A stretch of DNA of 64,000 nucleotides from Phycisphaerales bacterium (lineage in GTDB: Bacteria > Planctomycetota > Phycisphaerae > Tepidisphaerales > Tepidisphaeraceae). The position numbers and the translations under genes are program-made. The DNA lies in the NCBI GenBank assembly GCA_020847375.1, contig JADLCB010000014.1:124001-188000 (forward strand), written 5' to 3'. Positions 18,010-26,894 of this stretch are shown here, piece by piece (within the stretch, counting starts at the first letter, position 1; every line of letters begins with the position of its first letter). Under the pieces are notes generated by a model. The model ran no database searches. It had not been told where the DNA came from and saw nothing but the letters and a program-made list of their open reading frames with translations.

Positions 18010-19081
18010 CAACTCATTACCATCAGGCCAATCCCCGGAGAATAAGCTGATCGAAGTTCGTGATTTGCGAACCTATTTTCCGATCCGCCGCGGCCTTCTT
18101 TCGCGTACGGTGGGGTATGTAAAAGCGGTTGACGGCGTCAGTTTCACGGTTGGCGCGGGAAAAACCCTGGGGCTGGTGGGGGAATCAGGTTCGGGTAAGA
18201 CGACGGTGGGGCGAACCATGTTGCGCTTGGTGCGTTCAACCGGCGGTCAGGTGCTGTTCAAGGGGCAGGATGTTTTTTCGATGGGTTCGCGCGAGTTGCG
18301 GCGGTTGCGGCGACACATGCAGATCATATTCCAGGATCCGATGAGCAGCCTGAACCCGCGCATGACCATCGGCAATATCATCGGTGAACCGCTGCAGGTA
18401 CACGGGATTGCCCGTGGGGCGCAGAAGAATGAACGGGTGGCGGCGCTGCTCAAGCGCGTGGGGCTGGATTCATCGTACATGTATCGCTACCCGCACGAAT
18501 TTTCCGGCGGTCAGCGGCAACGGATCGGCATTGCCCGGGCCATTGCGCTCAAACCTGATTTCATTGTCTGCGATGAACCGGTCAGTGCCCTGGATGTGTC
18601 GATTCGCAGCCAGGTTCTGAATCTGCTGGATGATCTGCAGAAGGAGTTGAACCTGTCGTATCTGTTCATCGCGCACGATCTGGCGGTGGTGGAACATTTC
18701 AGCGATGAGGTCGGGGTGATGTATCTGGGGAAAATTGTGGAAAAAGCCACCGCGGCGGAGTTGTACCGCAACCCCAAACATCCCTACACCAGTTCGCTGC
18801 TCAGTGCTGTTCCGCAACCTGATCCGCGGCCAATCAGACAGCGGATCGTTTTGCGCGGCGAGATTCCATCGCCATCCAACCCGCCCAGCGGTTGCCCGTT
18901 TCACCCGCGCTGCCCACTGACGCGCGAAGTGGCAGCGCATGCGCCGGAAAAGGATACGGTTGAAATTGAAAGTCTGGGGGAGCGTTTTCGCGTGTTGCGC
19001 AAGTGTGTCATGGAAGTGCCACCGTTGCAGACCAAACAGGGCGAGGCCGGCCACATTGCCGCGTGCTGGGTAACTCAGTAA
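18002..19081 (+). CDS. oppF: Peptide ABC transporter ATPase, OppF/DppF type (shared)
   Basis: Second ATPase of the importer, 359 residues. It has a Walker [16 protein letters not shown], the Q-loop region [17 protein letters not shown], a signature [15 protein letters not shown], a Walker [15 protein letters not shown], and the C-terminal extension [15 protein letters not shown] with a late cysteine (AACWV). It overlaps oppD by eight bases. It is the last gene of the rightward run that begins at 8822 (possibly at 7655). No clear terminator was seen before the convergent CBS protein gene at 19173-20609. Confidence 0.94.
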   Translation: MNSNSLPSGQSPENKLIEVRDLRTYFPIRRGLLSRTVGYVKAVDGVSFTVGAGKTLGLVGESGSGKTTVGRTMLRLVRSTGGQVLFKGQDVFSMGSRELRRLRRHMQIIFQDPMSSLNPRMTIGNIIGEPLQVHGIARGAQKNERVAALLKRVGLDSSYMYRYPHEFSGGQRQRIGIARAIALKPDFIVCDEPVSALDVSIRSQVLNLLDDLQKELNLSYLFIAHDLAVVEHFSDEVGVMYLGKIVEKATAAELYRNPKHPYTSSLLSAVPQPDPRPIRQRIVLRGEIPSPSNPPSGCPFHPRCPLTREVAAHAPEKDTVEIESLGERFRVLRKCVMEVPPLQTKQGEAGHIAACWVTQ

Positions 19082-19172
19082 CGCAACGTCTCAGCAGCTC
19101 AATGGCTTGATAACTCAATAATCCGGTGACGCAATGGTGCTGATGGCGACTTGTGCTGGATCGGTGAAGAAT

Positions 19173-20609
19173 TTATTTCCCGCTTTTATCGGTTTCATCC
19201 GTGATGGGGATGATGAGAATGCGGTTGACGCGCCGATTCTGCACGCTCAGGATGCGCGCACGAAATTTCGGGCTTAGATCGACCACATCACCCTGACGCG
19301 GCCAGCGACCCAGTTTCTGGATCAAATAACCGCCGATGGTATCCACTTCGCCCGATTCGATCTCACCCAGTGGCAGTTTGCTGCGCAGCTCGTGCAGCAG
19401 GTAGGAACCGACGACCCGGTAATTTTCGCCATCGGGTACAAAATCGCGGGCGGCGCTGGATGTACCGTCAAACTCATCTTCAATATCGCCGACGATCTGT
19501 TCGATCACATCTTCCAGAGTCACAATGCCCTGCGTGGCGCCATATTCATCGACAACAACCGCCATATGAACATGCGAATTCTGAAATTGGCGCAACAGGC
19601 GGGTCACGGGCAGCAATTCAGGTACGAACAGAATATCACGGCGAATTTTCGTCAGGTCGATATCCCCAGAGCCGATGACATGGACGCTGGAACCGGGCAG
19701 GCCGTCCGCAATGGCAATGGCGGCATCGTCGGAAGTTCTGCCATCGGCAAAGCGCAACCGGCCGGGGACGAGTTTGAGATGGTTGAACAGATCCTTCATA
19801 TGAACGACACCGACAACATGATCGATATCGCCGTCGCACAAGGGCATGCGGGTGTAGGATGATTTCTGGATGACCTGCAACAATTCGCCGATGGGCTGGC
19901 CCAGCAGCAGGAAATCGACCTCGGTGCGCGGGGTCATGATCTGGCGGGTTTTCAGATCGCCAAACCCGAAAGCGCCGGTGAGGATGCGCTTCTGGCTTTC
20001 CTGGATGGTTCCTTTTTCAATGGATTCAGCCAGCAATCGTTTCAACTCAGCAGCCGTATGCGGCAAGCTGCCATGGCTGGCTTGGTGGACATTGATGCCG
20101 GAGATTTTCAGCAGCAGATTACTGGCGGAATTAAGCAGCCAGATCACCGGATAAAACGTGTAGGTAAATGCGATGAGCGGCAGGGCGACAATGGGCAGTA
20201 ACCGGTCAGGGTAGAAAATGGCCCAGTTTTTTGGGGCAACTTCACCCACCACGACGTGCAGCGCGGTGCTGACCGCCAGGGCAATGGCAATGGCCAGGGT
20301 CGTGTGCTGACCGGGCAGCGGCGCGGCGATTCCCAGCCAGTGCAGCAACGGATCGATCAATGCTGCCACGGCTGGTTCGGTGACGGCCCCCAGCCCCAGC
20401 GAGGCGAGGGTAATACCAAGCTGGCAGGTTGACAGGTACAGGTCGAGCTTGTGCTTGATGAGCAAAGCGCCGCGCGCCAGCAATGATTTTTTGGCGACTG
20501 ATTCCAGCCGCGATTGTCGCGCGCTCACGGCGGCGAATTCAGAAGCAACGAAATAGCCGTTGAGCAGAACCAGCCCGAGCGTCGCTAGAATTTTCCAAAC
20601 AATATCCAC
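19173..20609 (-). CDS. CNNM/CorC-HlyC family membrane protein with CBS domains
   Basis: 478 residues in the order DUF21 membrane domain (about 1-200, opening with LLNGYFVASEFAAVSARQSR), paired CBS domains (about 215-345, with TPRTEVDFL and VVVDEYGATQGIVTLEDVIE), and a C-terminal CorC_HlyC domain. Relatives are linked to magnesium or cobalt efflux and sometimes named hemolysins; transport is the better supported role. The start is a GTG at 20609. It follows the oxidoreductase genes on the same strand with a GC-rich hairpin between, so it may have its own promoter. Confidence 0.9.
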   Translation of the reverse strand: MDIVWKILATLGLVLLNGYFVASEFAAVSARQSRLESVAKKSLLARGALLIKHKLDLYLSTCQLGITLASLGLGAVTEPAVAALIDPLLHWLGIAAPLPGQHTTLAIAIALAVSTALHVVVGEVAPKNWAIFYPDRLLPIVALPLIAFTYTFYPVIWLLNSASNLLLKISGINVHQASHGSLPHTAAELKRLLAESIEKGTIQESQKRILTGAFGFGDLKTRQIMTPRTEVDFLLLGQPIGELLQVIQKSSYTRMPLCDGDIDHVVGVVHMKDLFNHLKLVPGRLRFADGRTSDDAAIAIADGLPGSSVHVIGSGDIDLTKIRRDILFVPELLPVTRLLRQFQNSHVHMAVVVDEYGATQGIVTLEDVIEQIVGDIEDEFDGTSSAARDFVPDGENYRVVGSYLLHELRSKLPLGEIESGEVDTIGGYLIQKLGRWPRQGDVVDLSPKFRARILSVQNRRVNRILIIPITDETDKSGK

Positions 20610-20692
20610 CGTGGTCTTTTTTAACTCCTGTCAGTCGATATGACAACAATACTCTGATAACCACCCCGGCGGCAAAGCGCATGAAGGCGGAT

Positions 20693-20735
20693 CCCGCCCC
20701 GGGCAGCCGTCAGCCGCGGGGCGGGCTGAGTTTTT
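20693..20735. terminator. GC-rich hairpin between the oxidoreductase beta subunit gene and the CBS protein gene
   Basis: CCCGCCCCG (20693-20701) and CGGGGCGGG (20717-20725) form a perfect 9-bp stem. The T run (TTTTT at 20731-20735) is on the + strand side, whereas both neighbouring genes are on the minus strand. The hairpin may therefore slow or end transcription from the oxidoreductase operon without a classic U tract. Confidence 0.45.
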
Positions 20736-20748
20736 CCCGATGTTTCAA

Positions 20749-21774
20749 TTATTGCACTTCCCAGGTGTCATTACCGGCGACCAGTTGCTGCAGGTCGCTG
20801 GTGCCGAAACGCTGCCGGGCCTGCTCAGACTGATTGACGACAACATCGCCATAGGTGGCATATTCAATATCACGGAAAACACCAACGGGTTCGGGCATTT
20901 CCGGATGGTGCATCCGACTGAGCAGGAAGGCCAGGCTGGTATTGACCGCCTTTTCGTCATGGACGAGCAGTTGATCTTCAGCGACGCTGTCACGATTGAC
21001 CACTTCCATTTTCATATTGGCCACGCGGACAACCTTGTCATCATTGTGCCCAAAGACCAGGGGTTTGCCATGTTCAAGGTAAATGACATGATCCTTGCCG
21101 GTGGTGCGGTCGGTGGCGTAGTTGAACGCGCCATCATTGAAGATATTGCAGTTCTGATAGATTTCAACGAAGGCGGAACCGCGGTGACGGGCAGCGCGTT
21201 CCAGCACGTATTCCATGTGTTTGATGTCGCGATCAAGCGTGCGGGCGACAAATGTCGCGTTGCAGGCGACAGCCAGACTTAACGGATGAATCGGTAGATC
21301 GGGCACGCCCATCGGCGCACTCTTGCTGGGCTTTTGCTGTTCGGTGGTGGGGGAGTATTGCCCCTTGGTCAACCCGTAAACACGATTATTAAACAGCAGC
21401 AGTTTGATATCGACGTTGCGGCGCATGGCGTGGATCACATGATTGCCGCCGATGCTCAGGGCATCGCCGTCGCCGGTGATGACCCATACATCAAGATCAG
21501 GCCGCGCCAGCTTCAGGCCCGTCGCCAGTGTCGGGGCGCGGCCATGAATCGAATGAAACCCATAGGTGTTCATGTAGTACGGAAAGCGCGATGAGCAGCC
21601 AATGCCGGAGATGAAGACCGTTTTACTGCGGTCGGCATTCATCTTGGCCATGACCTTTTTCATTTGCGCCAGAATGGCGTAATCGCCGCAACCCGGGCAC
21701 CAGCGGACATCCTGGTCGGAACCGTAATCGGACGGTTTGGGAGCGGCAAAACTGGTGGGATTGGCAACGTTCAT
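20749..21774 (-). CDS. korB: 2-oxoacid:ferredoxin oxidoreductase, beta subunit
   Basis: Thiamine-diphosphate-binding subunit of a KorAB-type enzyme that oxidatively decarboxylates a 2-oxoacid (2-oxoglutarate or pyruvate) to the acyl-CoA with reduction of ferredoxin, or runs in reverse. The 341 residues include VRWCPGCGDYAILAQ, GIGCSSRFPYYM and the TPP site GDGDALSIGGNHVIHA, with FNNRVYGLTKGQ further on. It is encoded 168 bases after the alpha subunit gene on the same strand. No separate delta (ferredoxin domain) gene is adjacent, so the enzyme probably uses an external ferredoxin such as the one at 61797-62057. Confidence 0.92.
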   Translation of the reverse strand: MNVANPTSFAAPKPSDYGSDQDVRWCPGCGDYAILAQMKKVMAKMNADRSKTVFISGIGCSSRFPYYMNTYGFHSIHGRAPTLATGLKLARPDLDVWVITGDGDALSIGGNHVIHAMRRNVDIKLLLFNNRVYGLTKGQYSPTTEQQKPSKSAPMGVPDLPIHPLSLAVACNATFVARTLDRDIKHMEYVLERAARHRGSAFVEIYQNCNIFNDGAFNYATDRTTGKDHVIYLEHGKPLVFGHNDDKVVRVANMKMEVVNRDSVAEDQLLVHDEKAVNTSLAFLLSRMHHPEMPEPVGVFRDIEYATYGDVVVNQSEQARQRFGTSDLQQLVAGNDTWEVQ

Positions 21775-21942
21775 AACATTTCTCGAAAACGAATTTCTGA
21801 ATCAGTCGAAGTAAACGGATCGATTTTATGCTTCGGCCACATCGATTTTCTCACGCGCCTGCTGAAGATACTGACCAGACGATTGACCATCGATGCGGGA
21901 AACGACCGGAGCACGTTTGAAAATCTGTTTGAACCCAGCCGG

Positions 21943-23859
21943 CTAGGCGGATTGGGCGGTTTCCTCCGCAGCGACAATGCCTTGGATGGCCCGGACAACT
22001 TCGGCGATGGTGAAGGGCTGACCGCGCACTTTGTTCAGCCCCTTGGCATCAACCAGCCAGCGGGCGCGGATCAACATCCGCAACTGGCCGCTGTTCAGCT
22101 CAGCCACCACCACATGACGGAAATTGCGCAGGAGATCGCCCAGTTGGGGCAGGGGATTGAGGTAGCGCAAATGAGCGTGGGCTGTCTTGATCCCCTGTTC
22201 GTTTAATTTCATGGTCGCGACTTTCAGCGCACCATGCGTTCCGCCCCAGCCGATGATCAGCACATCGCCACGTTCAGGCCCGGTCCAGAGCAGCGGTTCG
22301 CCGGCGGGTTTGATTCCGGCGACTTTGTCAGCCCGCAGTTTGACCATGTGCTCATGGTTGGCCGGATCGTAGCTGACATTGCCGGTTTCGTCCTGCTTTT
22401 CCAGACCGCCGATGCGGTGCTCCAGAGCCGGCGTACCGGGAATGGCCCAGGGGCGGCTGAGATCGGCATTACGCTTGTAGGGCATGAATCCGCGATCATC
22501 ATTGATCTGCGTCGGATGATCAATCACCAGAGGGTCAATCGTGCTGACATCAGGAATCATCCACGGTTCGGCGCTGTTGGCGATGTAGCCGTCGCTGAGA
22601 ACAAAGACGGGCGTCATGTAACGGGTGGCGATGCGGAATGCTTCAATGGCAGCGTTGAAGCAATCGGATGGGCTGGCGGCGGCGATGACGGGAACAGGGC
22701 ATTCGCCGTTGCGTCCGTACATGATCTGCAGAAGATCAGCCTGCTCCGTTTTGGTGGGCAGGCCGGTGGATGGACCACCACGCTGAACGCTGATGACCAC
22801 CACGGGCAATTCAACCATCACCGCCAGGCCGATGGCTTCGCTCTTGAGGGCGATACCCGGGCCGCTGCTGCCAGTGACCGCCAGTTCCCCGCCGAAACTG
22901 ACACCGATGGCAGCTCCGATCGCGGCGATTTCATCCTCAGCCTGGAAGGTGATGACGTTGTGTTGCTTGAGATGCGACAACGAGTGAAGAATGTCGCTGG
23001 CTGGCGTTATGGGGTAGCTGCAGTAGATAACTTTTTTGCCCGAAATTTTGCTAGCAGTCACGATACCCAGGGCAATGGCGTCATTGCCGGTGACTTTACG
23101 ATAGGTTCCCGGCGCCAGTTTGGCTTTGGGAACCTGATATTGCTCGTGAAAAAGTTCCAGCGTTTCGCCGTATGCGTGACCGCTTTTGATTGCGGCTTCA
23201 TTGGCTTGCAGAATATTCGGCTTTTTGGCAAATTTTTTATGCAGATACTTCAGCGTTGTTTCCAACCCGCGCCCGTACAGCCAGTAGACCAAGCCCAGCG
23301 CGAACATATTTTTGCAGCGCTCGGCTTCTTTGACGGTCAGGCCGGCATCGCTGGTGGCGGCTTTGTTAAGTTTGGAAATCGGCACTTTGATCAGGCGATA
23401 GCGACTGGAAAGGGCTGGATCATCCAGCGGATTATCCGTGTAGCCGGCTTTTTTCAGATCGACCGGGCCAAAGGCATCTTCATTGACAATGACGATTCCG
23501 CCGTCGCGCACAGCCGCCAGATTGACGCGCAAGGCAGCGGGGTTCATCGCGACCAAGGCATCAACTTCATCGCCGGGCGTGTAGATTTCTTCAGCGCTGA
23601 AATGAACCTGAAACCCCGATACACCGGCCAGTGTTCCAGCCGGGGCGCGGATTTCCGCAGGGTAATCAGGAAAAGTGCTGACATCATTGCCCAGCAGGGC
23701 CGAGGTGTCAGTGAACTGGCTGCCCGCCAGCTGCATACCATCACCGGAATCGCCGGCAAAACGGACAGCGACATTGGTCAGTTGACGGACAGGTTTATTT
23801 GGTTTTGCCTTGGGTGATCCATTGGGGTTATCTGGATCCGATTGCGGGCCGGTTGCCAT
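21943..23859 (-). CDS. korA: 2-oxoacid:acceptor oxidoreductase, fused gamma-alpha subunit
   Basis: 638 residues. The N-terminal gamma domain (about 28-200) is recognised from VRFAGDSGDGMQLAGSQF and PAEIRAPAGTLAGVSGFQVH. A pyrimidine-binding alpha domain follows from about residue 245, with YPITPASDILHSLS, FQAEDEIAAIGAAIGVSFGG and TGSSGPGIALKSEAIGLA. A C-terminal domain carries the TGPERGDVLIIGWGGTHG region. This gamma-alpha fusion is the common KorA layout. The ATG at 23859 has GGAG about 11 bases upstream. It is first in the operon with korB. The acid used is not certain from sequence. Confidence 0.92.
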   Translation of the reverse strand: MATGPQSDPDNPNGSPKAKPNKPVRQLTNVAVRFAGDSGDGMQLAGSQFTDTSALLGNDVSTFPDYPAEIRAPAGTLAGVSGFQVHFSAEEIYTPGDEVDALVAMNPAALRVNLAAVRDGGIVIVNEDAFGPVDLKKAGYTDNPLDDPALSSRYRLIKVPISKLNKAATSDAGLTVKEAERCKNMFALGLVYWLYGRGLETTLKYLHKKFAKKPNILQANEAAIKSGHAYGETLELFHEQYQVPKAKLAPGTYRKVTGNDAIALGIVTASKISGKKVIYCSYPITPASDILHSLSHLKQHNVITFQAEDEIAAIGAAIGVSFGGELAVTGSSGPGIALKSEAIGLAVMVELPVVVISVQRGGPSTGLPTKTEQADLLQIMYGRNGECPVPVIAAASPSDCFNAAIEAFRIATRYMTPVFVLSDGYIANSAEPWMIPDVSTIDPLVIDHPTQINDDRGFMPYKRNADLSRPWAIPGTPALEHRIGGLEKQDETGNVSYDPANHEHMVKLRADKVAGIKPAGEPLLWTGPERGDVLIIGWGGTHGALKVATMKLNEQGIKTAHAHLRYLNPLPQLGDLLRNFRHVVVAELNSGQLRMLIRARWLVDAKGLNKVRGQPFTIAEVVRAIQGIVAAEETAQSA

Positions 23860-24000
23860 GTATACTGCGCTCCAATAATTTATCTTTCCTATAGACTAAG
23901 GGGATTATTGCATGAACCGGGTGCAAAATTCAACCCCACGCAAGCAAACGATGATAGGACGGGTTGGCCATGTTGGTCATCCGGGGAGGAAAAATTGCAA

Positions 24001-24237
24001 CTATATACTTGACGCAGTGAGGAGATAGGGTGGCGGAACGGGCAGGATGCTTGGCTTATTTTTCCCTCGCCTAGGTTTCGCACGTGGCGTGGCGTGAGGC
24101 CGTGGAACTATGGCGGGTGCAATGGATATCAAGTGCGTTAGTGTGCCCCGGAACCGCTCGGCGGCCAATGATCCTTCGAGATAGTCACCACGGGAGGTAT
24201 GAGGCCGTTCTTGCGAATTGCGTGATTTTGTTGCCAT
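24001..24237 (-). CDS. Possible small basic protein downstream of the PIN gene
   Basis: A frame of 78 codons starting at ATG 24237, two bases after the PIN gene stop (or GTG 24243, overlapping the stop as GTGA), with GGAG within the end of the PIN gene. The product is rich in Arg, Lys and Pro (for example TKSRNSQERPHTSRGDYLEG) and matches nothing I know. Tight coupling to the PIN gene is the only support, and the C-terminal half looks poorly protein-like. It could be a small third component or a chance frame. Confidence 0.25.
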   Translation of the reverse strand: MATKSRNSQERPHTSRGDYLEGSLAAERFRGTLTHLISIAPAIVPRPHATPRAKPRRGKNKPSILPVPPPYLLTASSI

Positions 24238-24239
24238 CG

Positions 24240-24731
24240 TCACTCCGAAACGTCGAGGGTCATTTGGCCGAATTCTCCTGGTCGTTTAATAGGCAAGGCG
24301 GGAGAACCGATAGTGCCATTCTTGCCTAAAAGCTTGTCCGCATCCCCGCCATCCCCGTCATAGGTATAGAATACACGGCACTCAGTGCGGATAGCAGTCG
24401 CAACATGAATAGCATCCGGCGGCTTTAATCGATGGTTTCTAACAATTTCAGCAGCTTGCCGGGCAACAATTCTGTCCACCGGAACAACGCGGATGAACTT
24501 GTGACGGAAATATGAATCAATTTGCTGTCGTTCCGGCTCTGATAGCTCATTATTCGTCCCAAGTCGAACCACCTCCGCTATCGTTAATGCGGACGTAAAA
24601 ATGGCTAATTTTCCGCCTTTAGCCTGAGATTCCAATTCTGCAATCTGGGGCCAACGAGAGCGGGTCTTGCGTAGGCCATCAATAAATACGCAGGAATCCC
24701 AATAGATTGACTCCACATTATTATTGCCCAT
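24240..24731 (-). CDS. PIN-domain ribonuclease-like protein (VapC-like toxin candidate)
   Basis: 163 residues with the four acidic positions of PIN nucleases: Asp in YWDSCVFIDGL, Glu in TIAEVV, Asp in LKPPDAIHVATA, and Asp in YTYDGDGG. PIN toxins usually cut tRNA or rRNA. The C-terminal tail beyond the fourth acidic residue is longer than in most VapC proteins. The gene overlaps the upstream 244-residue gene by 11 bases, so the two are translated as a pair. No usual VapB-type antitoxin (short, with a DNA-binding fold) is nearby. The locus is more AT-rich than its surroundings and lies beside a decayed insertion sequence. The PIN call is firm; toxin function is inferred. Confidence 0.85.
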   Translation of the reverse strand: MGNNNVESIYWDSCVFIDGLRKTRSRWPQIAELESQAKGGKLAIFTSALTIAEVVRLGTNNELSEPERQQIDSYFRHKFIRVVPVDRIVARQAAEIVRNHRLKPPDAIHVATAIRTECRVFYTYDGDGGDADKLLGKNGTIGSPALPIKRPGEFGQMTLDVSE

Positions 24732-25455
24732 CGCGCAGCTGCCTTATGTATTGTTCCGACGACATCGCTCCGGCCAAATCAATCGGCGACATTTCCGAGA
24801 ACAACAGTGGAGGCGCGTCATCCAAAGATTCGATAGTTTCGACTTGGATAGATACCGGCAAATCATCATTGGCACGATATTTTACAATACCAGCCGCAAT
24901 GATTCGCTTGCCGATGTTTCTTTTTACTGCCTCTAGAAGTTCATCGGGAAATTTGCAACGAATCTCCCGATGGTCAACATCATCAAATATGCTGAATTTT
25001 GCGGTAGTATGAACGTTTACAATATCCAAGGTTCCATCAATCGATCCTTGCGCCATGTAAAAACCACGAGATAGCGATTGCTGGGCATTTCTAAATAGTT
25101 GCGCCGTGGGCTGAAATTCCGGCTGTCCTTCCGGTTCAAAAATAACCTTCGTGTCGTTCTCGATACGTTTGCCGAGCCGTTTGACTGCCTTGGTGGCGTT
25201 GGAATTCAACGGATTTGGTTTTCCGTCTTCAATTTTTTTCATGCCGAACACAAGAAGCATGAATACCGCCCATTGGCTTGCCAAGACGACTTTCATGGGG
25301 CTATTTTTTTGCAGTGAAATTATTTGCCAGTCAGGATTCTTGCCTTGTTCCGTGGCAATCGCATCCAGTGCATCCAGAACATCATCCAAGACATTACAGA
25401 ACGCGCGTGCATCAGCGTTTTTGGTAACGACCGTTATATTCAGGCGTTCGGACAT
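24721..25455 (-). CDS. Uncharacterised 244-residue partner of the PIN protein
   Basis: Begins MSERLNITVVTKNADARAF and ends SSEQYIRQLRDGQ. The first half is mixed alpha/beta, and the second half, from about residue 135, looks beta-rich (GSIDGTLDIVNVHTTAKFSI, IIAAGIVKYRANDDLPVSIQ). No signal peptide, membrane segment or known DNA-binding motif is visible. It lies directly upstream of the PIN gene and overlaps it by 11 bases, the position of an antitoxin, but it is about three times the size of a typical VapB. It may be an antitoxin, a regulator or the sensor of a two-gene defence module. I recall similar C-termini beside PIN genes elsewhere but cannot confirm this here. Confidence 0.75.
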   Translation of the reverse strand: MSERLNITVVTKNADARAFCNVLDDVLDALDAIATEQGKNPDWQIISLQKNSPMKVVLASQWAVFMLLVFGMKKIEDGKPNPLNSNATKAVKRLGKRIENDTKVIFEPEGQPEFQPTAQLFRNAQQSLSRGFYMAQGSIDGTLDIVNVHTTAKFSIFDDVDHREIRCKFPDELLEAVKRNIGKRIIAAGIVKYRANDDLPVSIQVETIESLDDAPPLLFSEMSPIDLAGAMSSEQYIRQLRDGQ

Positions 25456-25576
25456 ATTTTTCGTTTGCCTCTTCGCTGTCGATTCATGATACCAACGTCT
25501 GCTGCTGTTCCCCGATCAATCCTTTATACGTCAACCGCTTACCGTCCACTTGCCTCAGCACTTTCAAGAATCTGCC

Positions 25577-26421
25577 TCAGTCTTCCACCTTGCGATTATT
25601 GGACCGAAAAGCCTCTGCATCAAGGTATCGAAAAAGATGGAAGCGCTCTACAGAAATATGCTTACCCTTGATGCACAGCTTGAACAGGCTCCAATAATTT
25701 TTTAGGCCGTTCGTGTGGATGTTGCCTTTGACATAACATTCCGCATAGTCAATCACCGAATGAACGTACTCGGGCACAAGGCCATTGTATCGCGCCAGCG
25801 CATCGGTGAAAACGGCCGTTCCCTTTTCAACATGTCGGCGGACAATGGGCTGTAGCGTTCACCTACGGGTATTATCGACCACAAAGGTACGAACTTCTCC
25901 ATGCCTTTACAGCAGTCCCATAACAAGGGCCTTCCTGACTGCGTCACGGCCGTTGGCCTTACGGCGACCGGGGCGTATGTTGCGAGCCTTGCCCTCGATG
26001 AACGTCTCGTCGCCCTCGACTTCTCCGACAAGCATCTTGTCAAACGTGCCGGTCTACAGTGCCAACCGAATGCGATGCTGCAGGAACCACGCCGTTTTTT
26101 GAGTTACTCCAAGGTGGCGACTGACTTCGTAGCTGCTAATGGAATTCTCGGCGCTCACTACCAGCCAAACGGCTATAAGGCATTTATCGATTGACAGCTC
26201 GCAATCTTCAAAATCGTCCCAACCTTGATCGAAAATTGGCGTCGGGTATGCTTTTCTAGGCATTCACAAGTGCACCGGGTCGGGATGTACAGAACACGCT
26301 CCGATCCGCAATGCTGGCAGCGAACCCCTAGCGGCCACCGGATTTTGGCAAAGAATTTTGTTGCAACGTCCAGATCAGAAAACACGCGGGCGACTTCGAT
26401 CGGCGTTCCCGGGAATTGCAT
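25577..26421 (-). pseudogene. Decayed IS1595 (ISXO2-like) transposase
   Basis: Pieces of one transposase lie in order on the minus strand but in different frames. They are an N-terminal zinc ribbon with CQHCGSERVLYI and CTCECLEKHTRRQFSIKVGT (26173-26421), a helix-turn-helix part ISSYEVSRHLGVTQKTAWFL (26054-26263), a scrambled middle (about 25753-26043), and a C-terminus HTNGLKNYWSLFKLCIKG plus FHLFRYLDAEAFRSNNRK (25577-25777). At least three frameshifts break the gene, so it is inactive. Terminal inverted repeats could not be identified. It separates the PIN module from the HicB-like gene and marks this stretch as a landing zone for mobile DNA. Confidence 0.85.
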
Positions 26422-26610
26422 ATCGCTGATATCCGCGCCTGTATTGTAATGTGCCTAGGCTACTGAGCCAAATACATTATTGCGAAAAAATGCCTGGTCG
26501 AGGGGATGATTTGGTAAAACAAGTCACAAAATGAGATTTTCCGAATATTGCGGTACAAAGTTTTGCTTGACAGAACTTCAGGACTATTTGGACAATGTTG
26601 ACAGGCCATT

Positions 26611-26865
26611 ATGAAGCAGAATTTTCATACCATTTTCAAGCCTGATCGCAACGGTTGGTTTGTCGGCTGGGTGGAGGAGATTCCCGGTACGATCACCTAT
26701 GGCAAGTCGTTGGAAGACTGTCGGCGCAATCTGAAAGCCTCATTGCAACTGATGCTCGACACCAATCGGGATGAAGCGCGCCGCTGGCTGGCGCCGGGGT
26801 GCATTCAGGAGGCGATGGAAATCGACACCAGCGAAGATCGGATCATTTTTACCTCCGCCCACTGA
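26611..26865 (+). CDS. HicB-like (UPF0150) protein without a HicA partner
   Basis: 84 residues with the HicB partial RNase H-like fold: HTIFKPDRNGWFVGWVEEIP, GTITYGKSLEDCRRNLKASL. In toxin-antitoxin pairs HicB neutralises the HicA ribonuclease, but no HicA-like frame lies on either side, and there is no C-terminal DNA-binding domain. It may be an orphan antitoxin, a remnant, or a stand-alone regulator. The adjacent IS remnant upstream offers a possible reason for loss of a partner. Confidence 0.8.
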   Translation: MKQNFHTIFKPDRNGWFVGWVEEIPGTITYGKSLEDCRRNLKASLQLMLDTNRDEARRWLAPGCIQEAMEIDTSEDRIIFTSAH

Positions 26866-26894
26866 ATTGCGCAACCCTGCCTCACTTGGTTTAT

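Noticed and set aside
22234-23817. A 527-codon frame antisense to korA
   Set aside because: It is a shadow of the KorA coding strand. KorA has clear domains; the antisense product has none.
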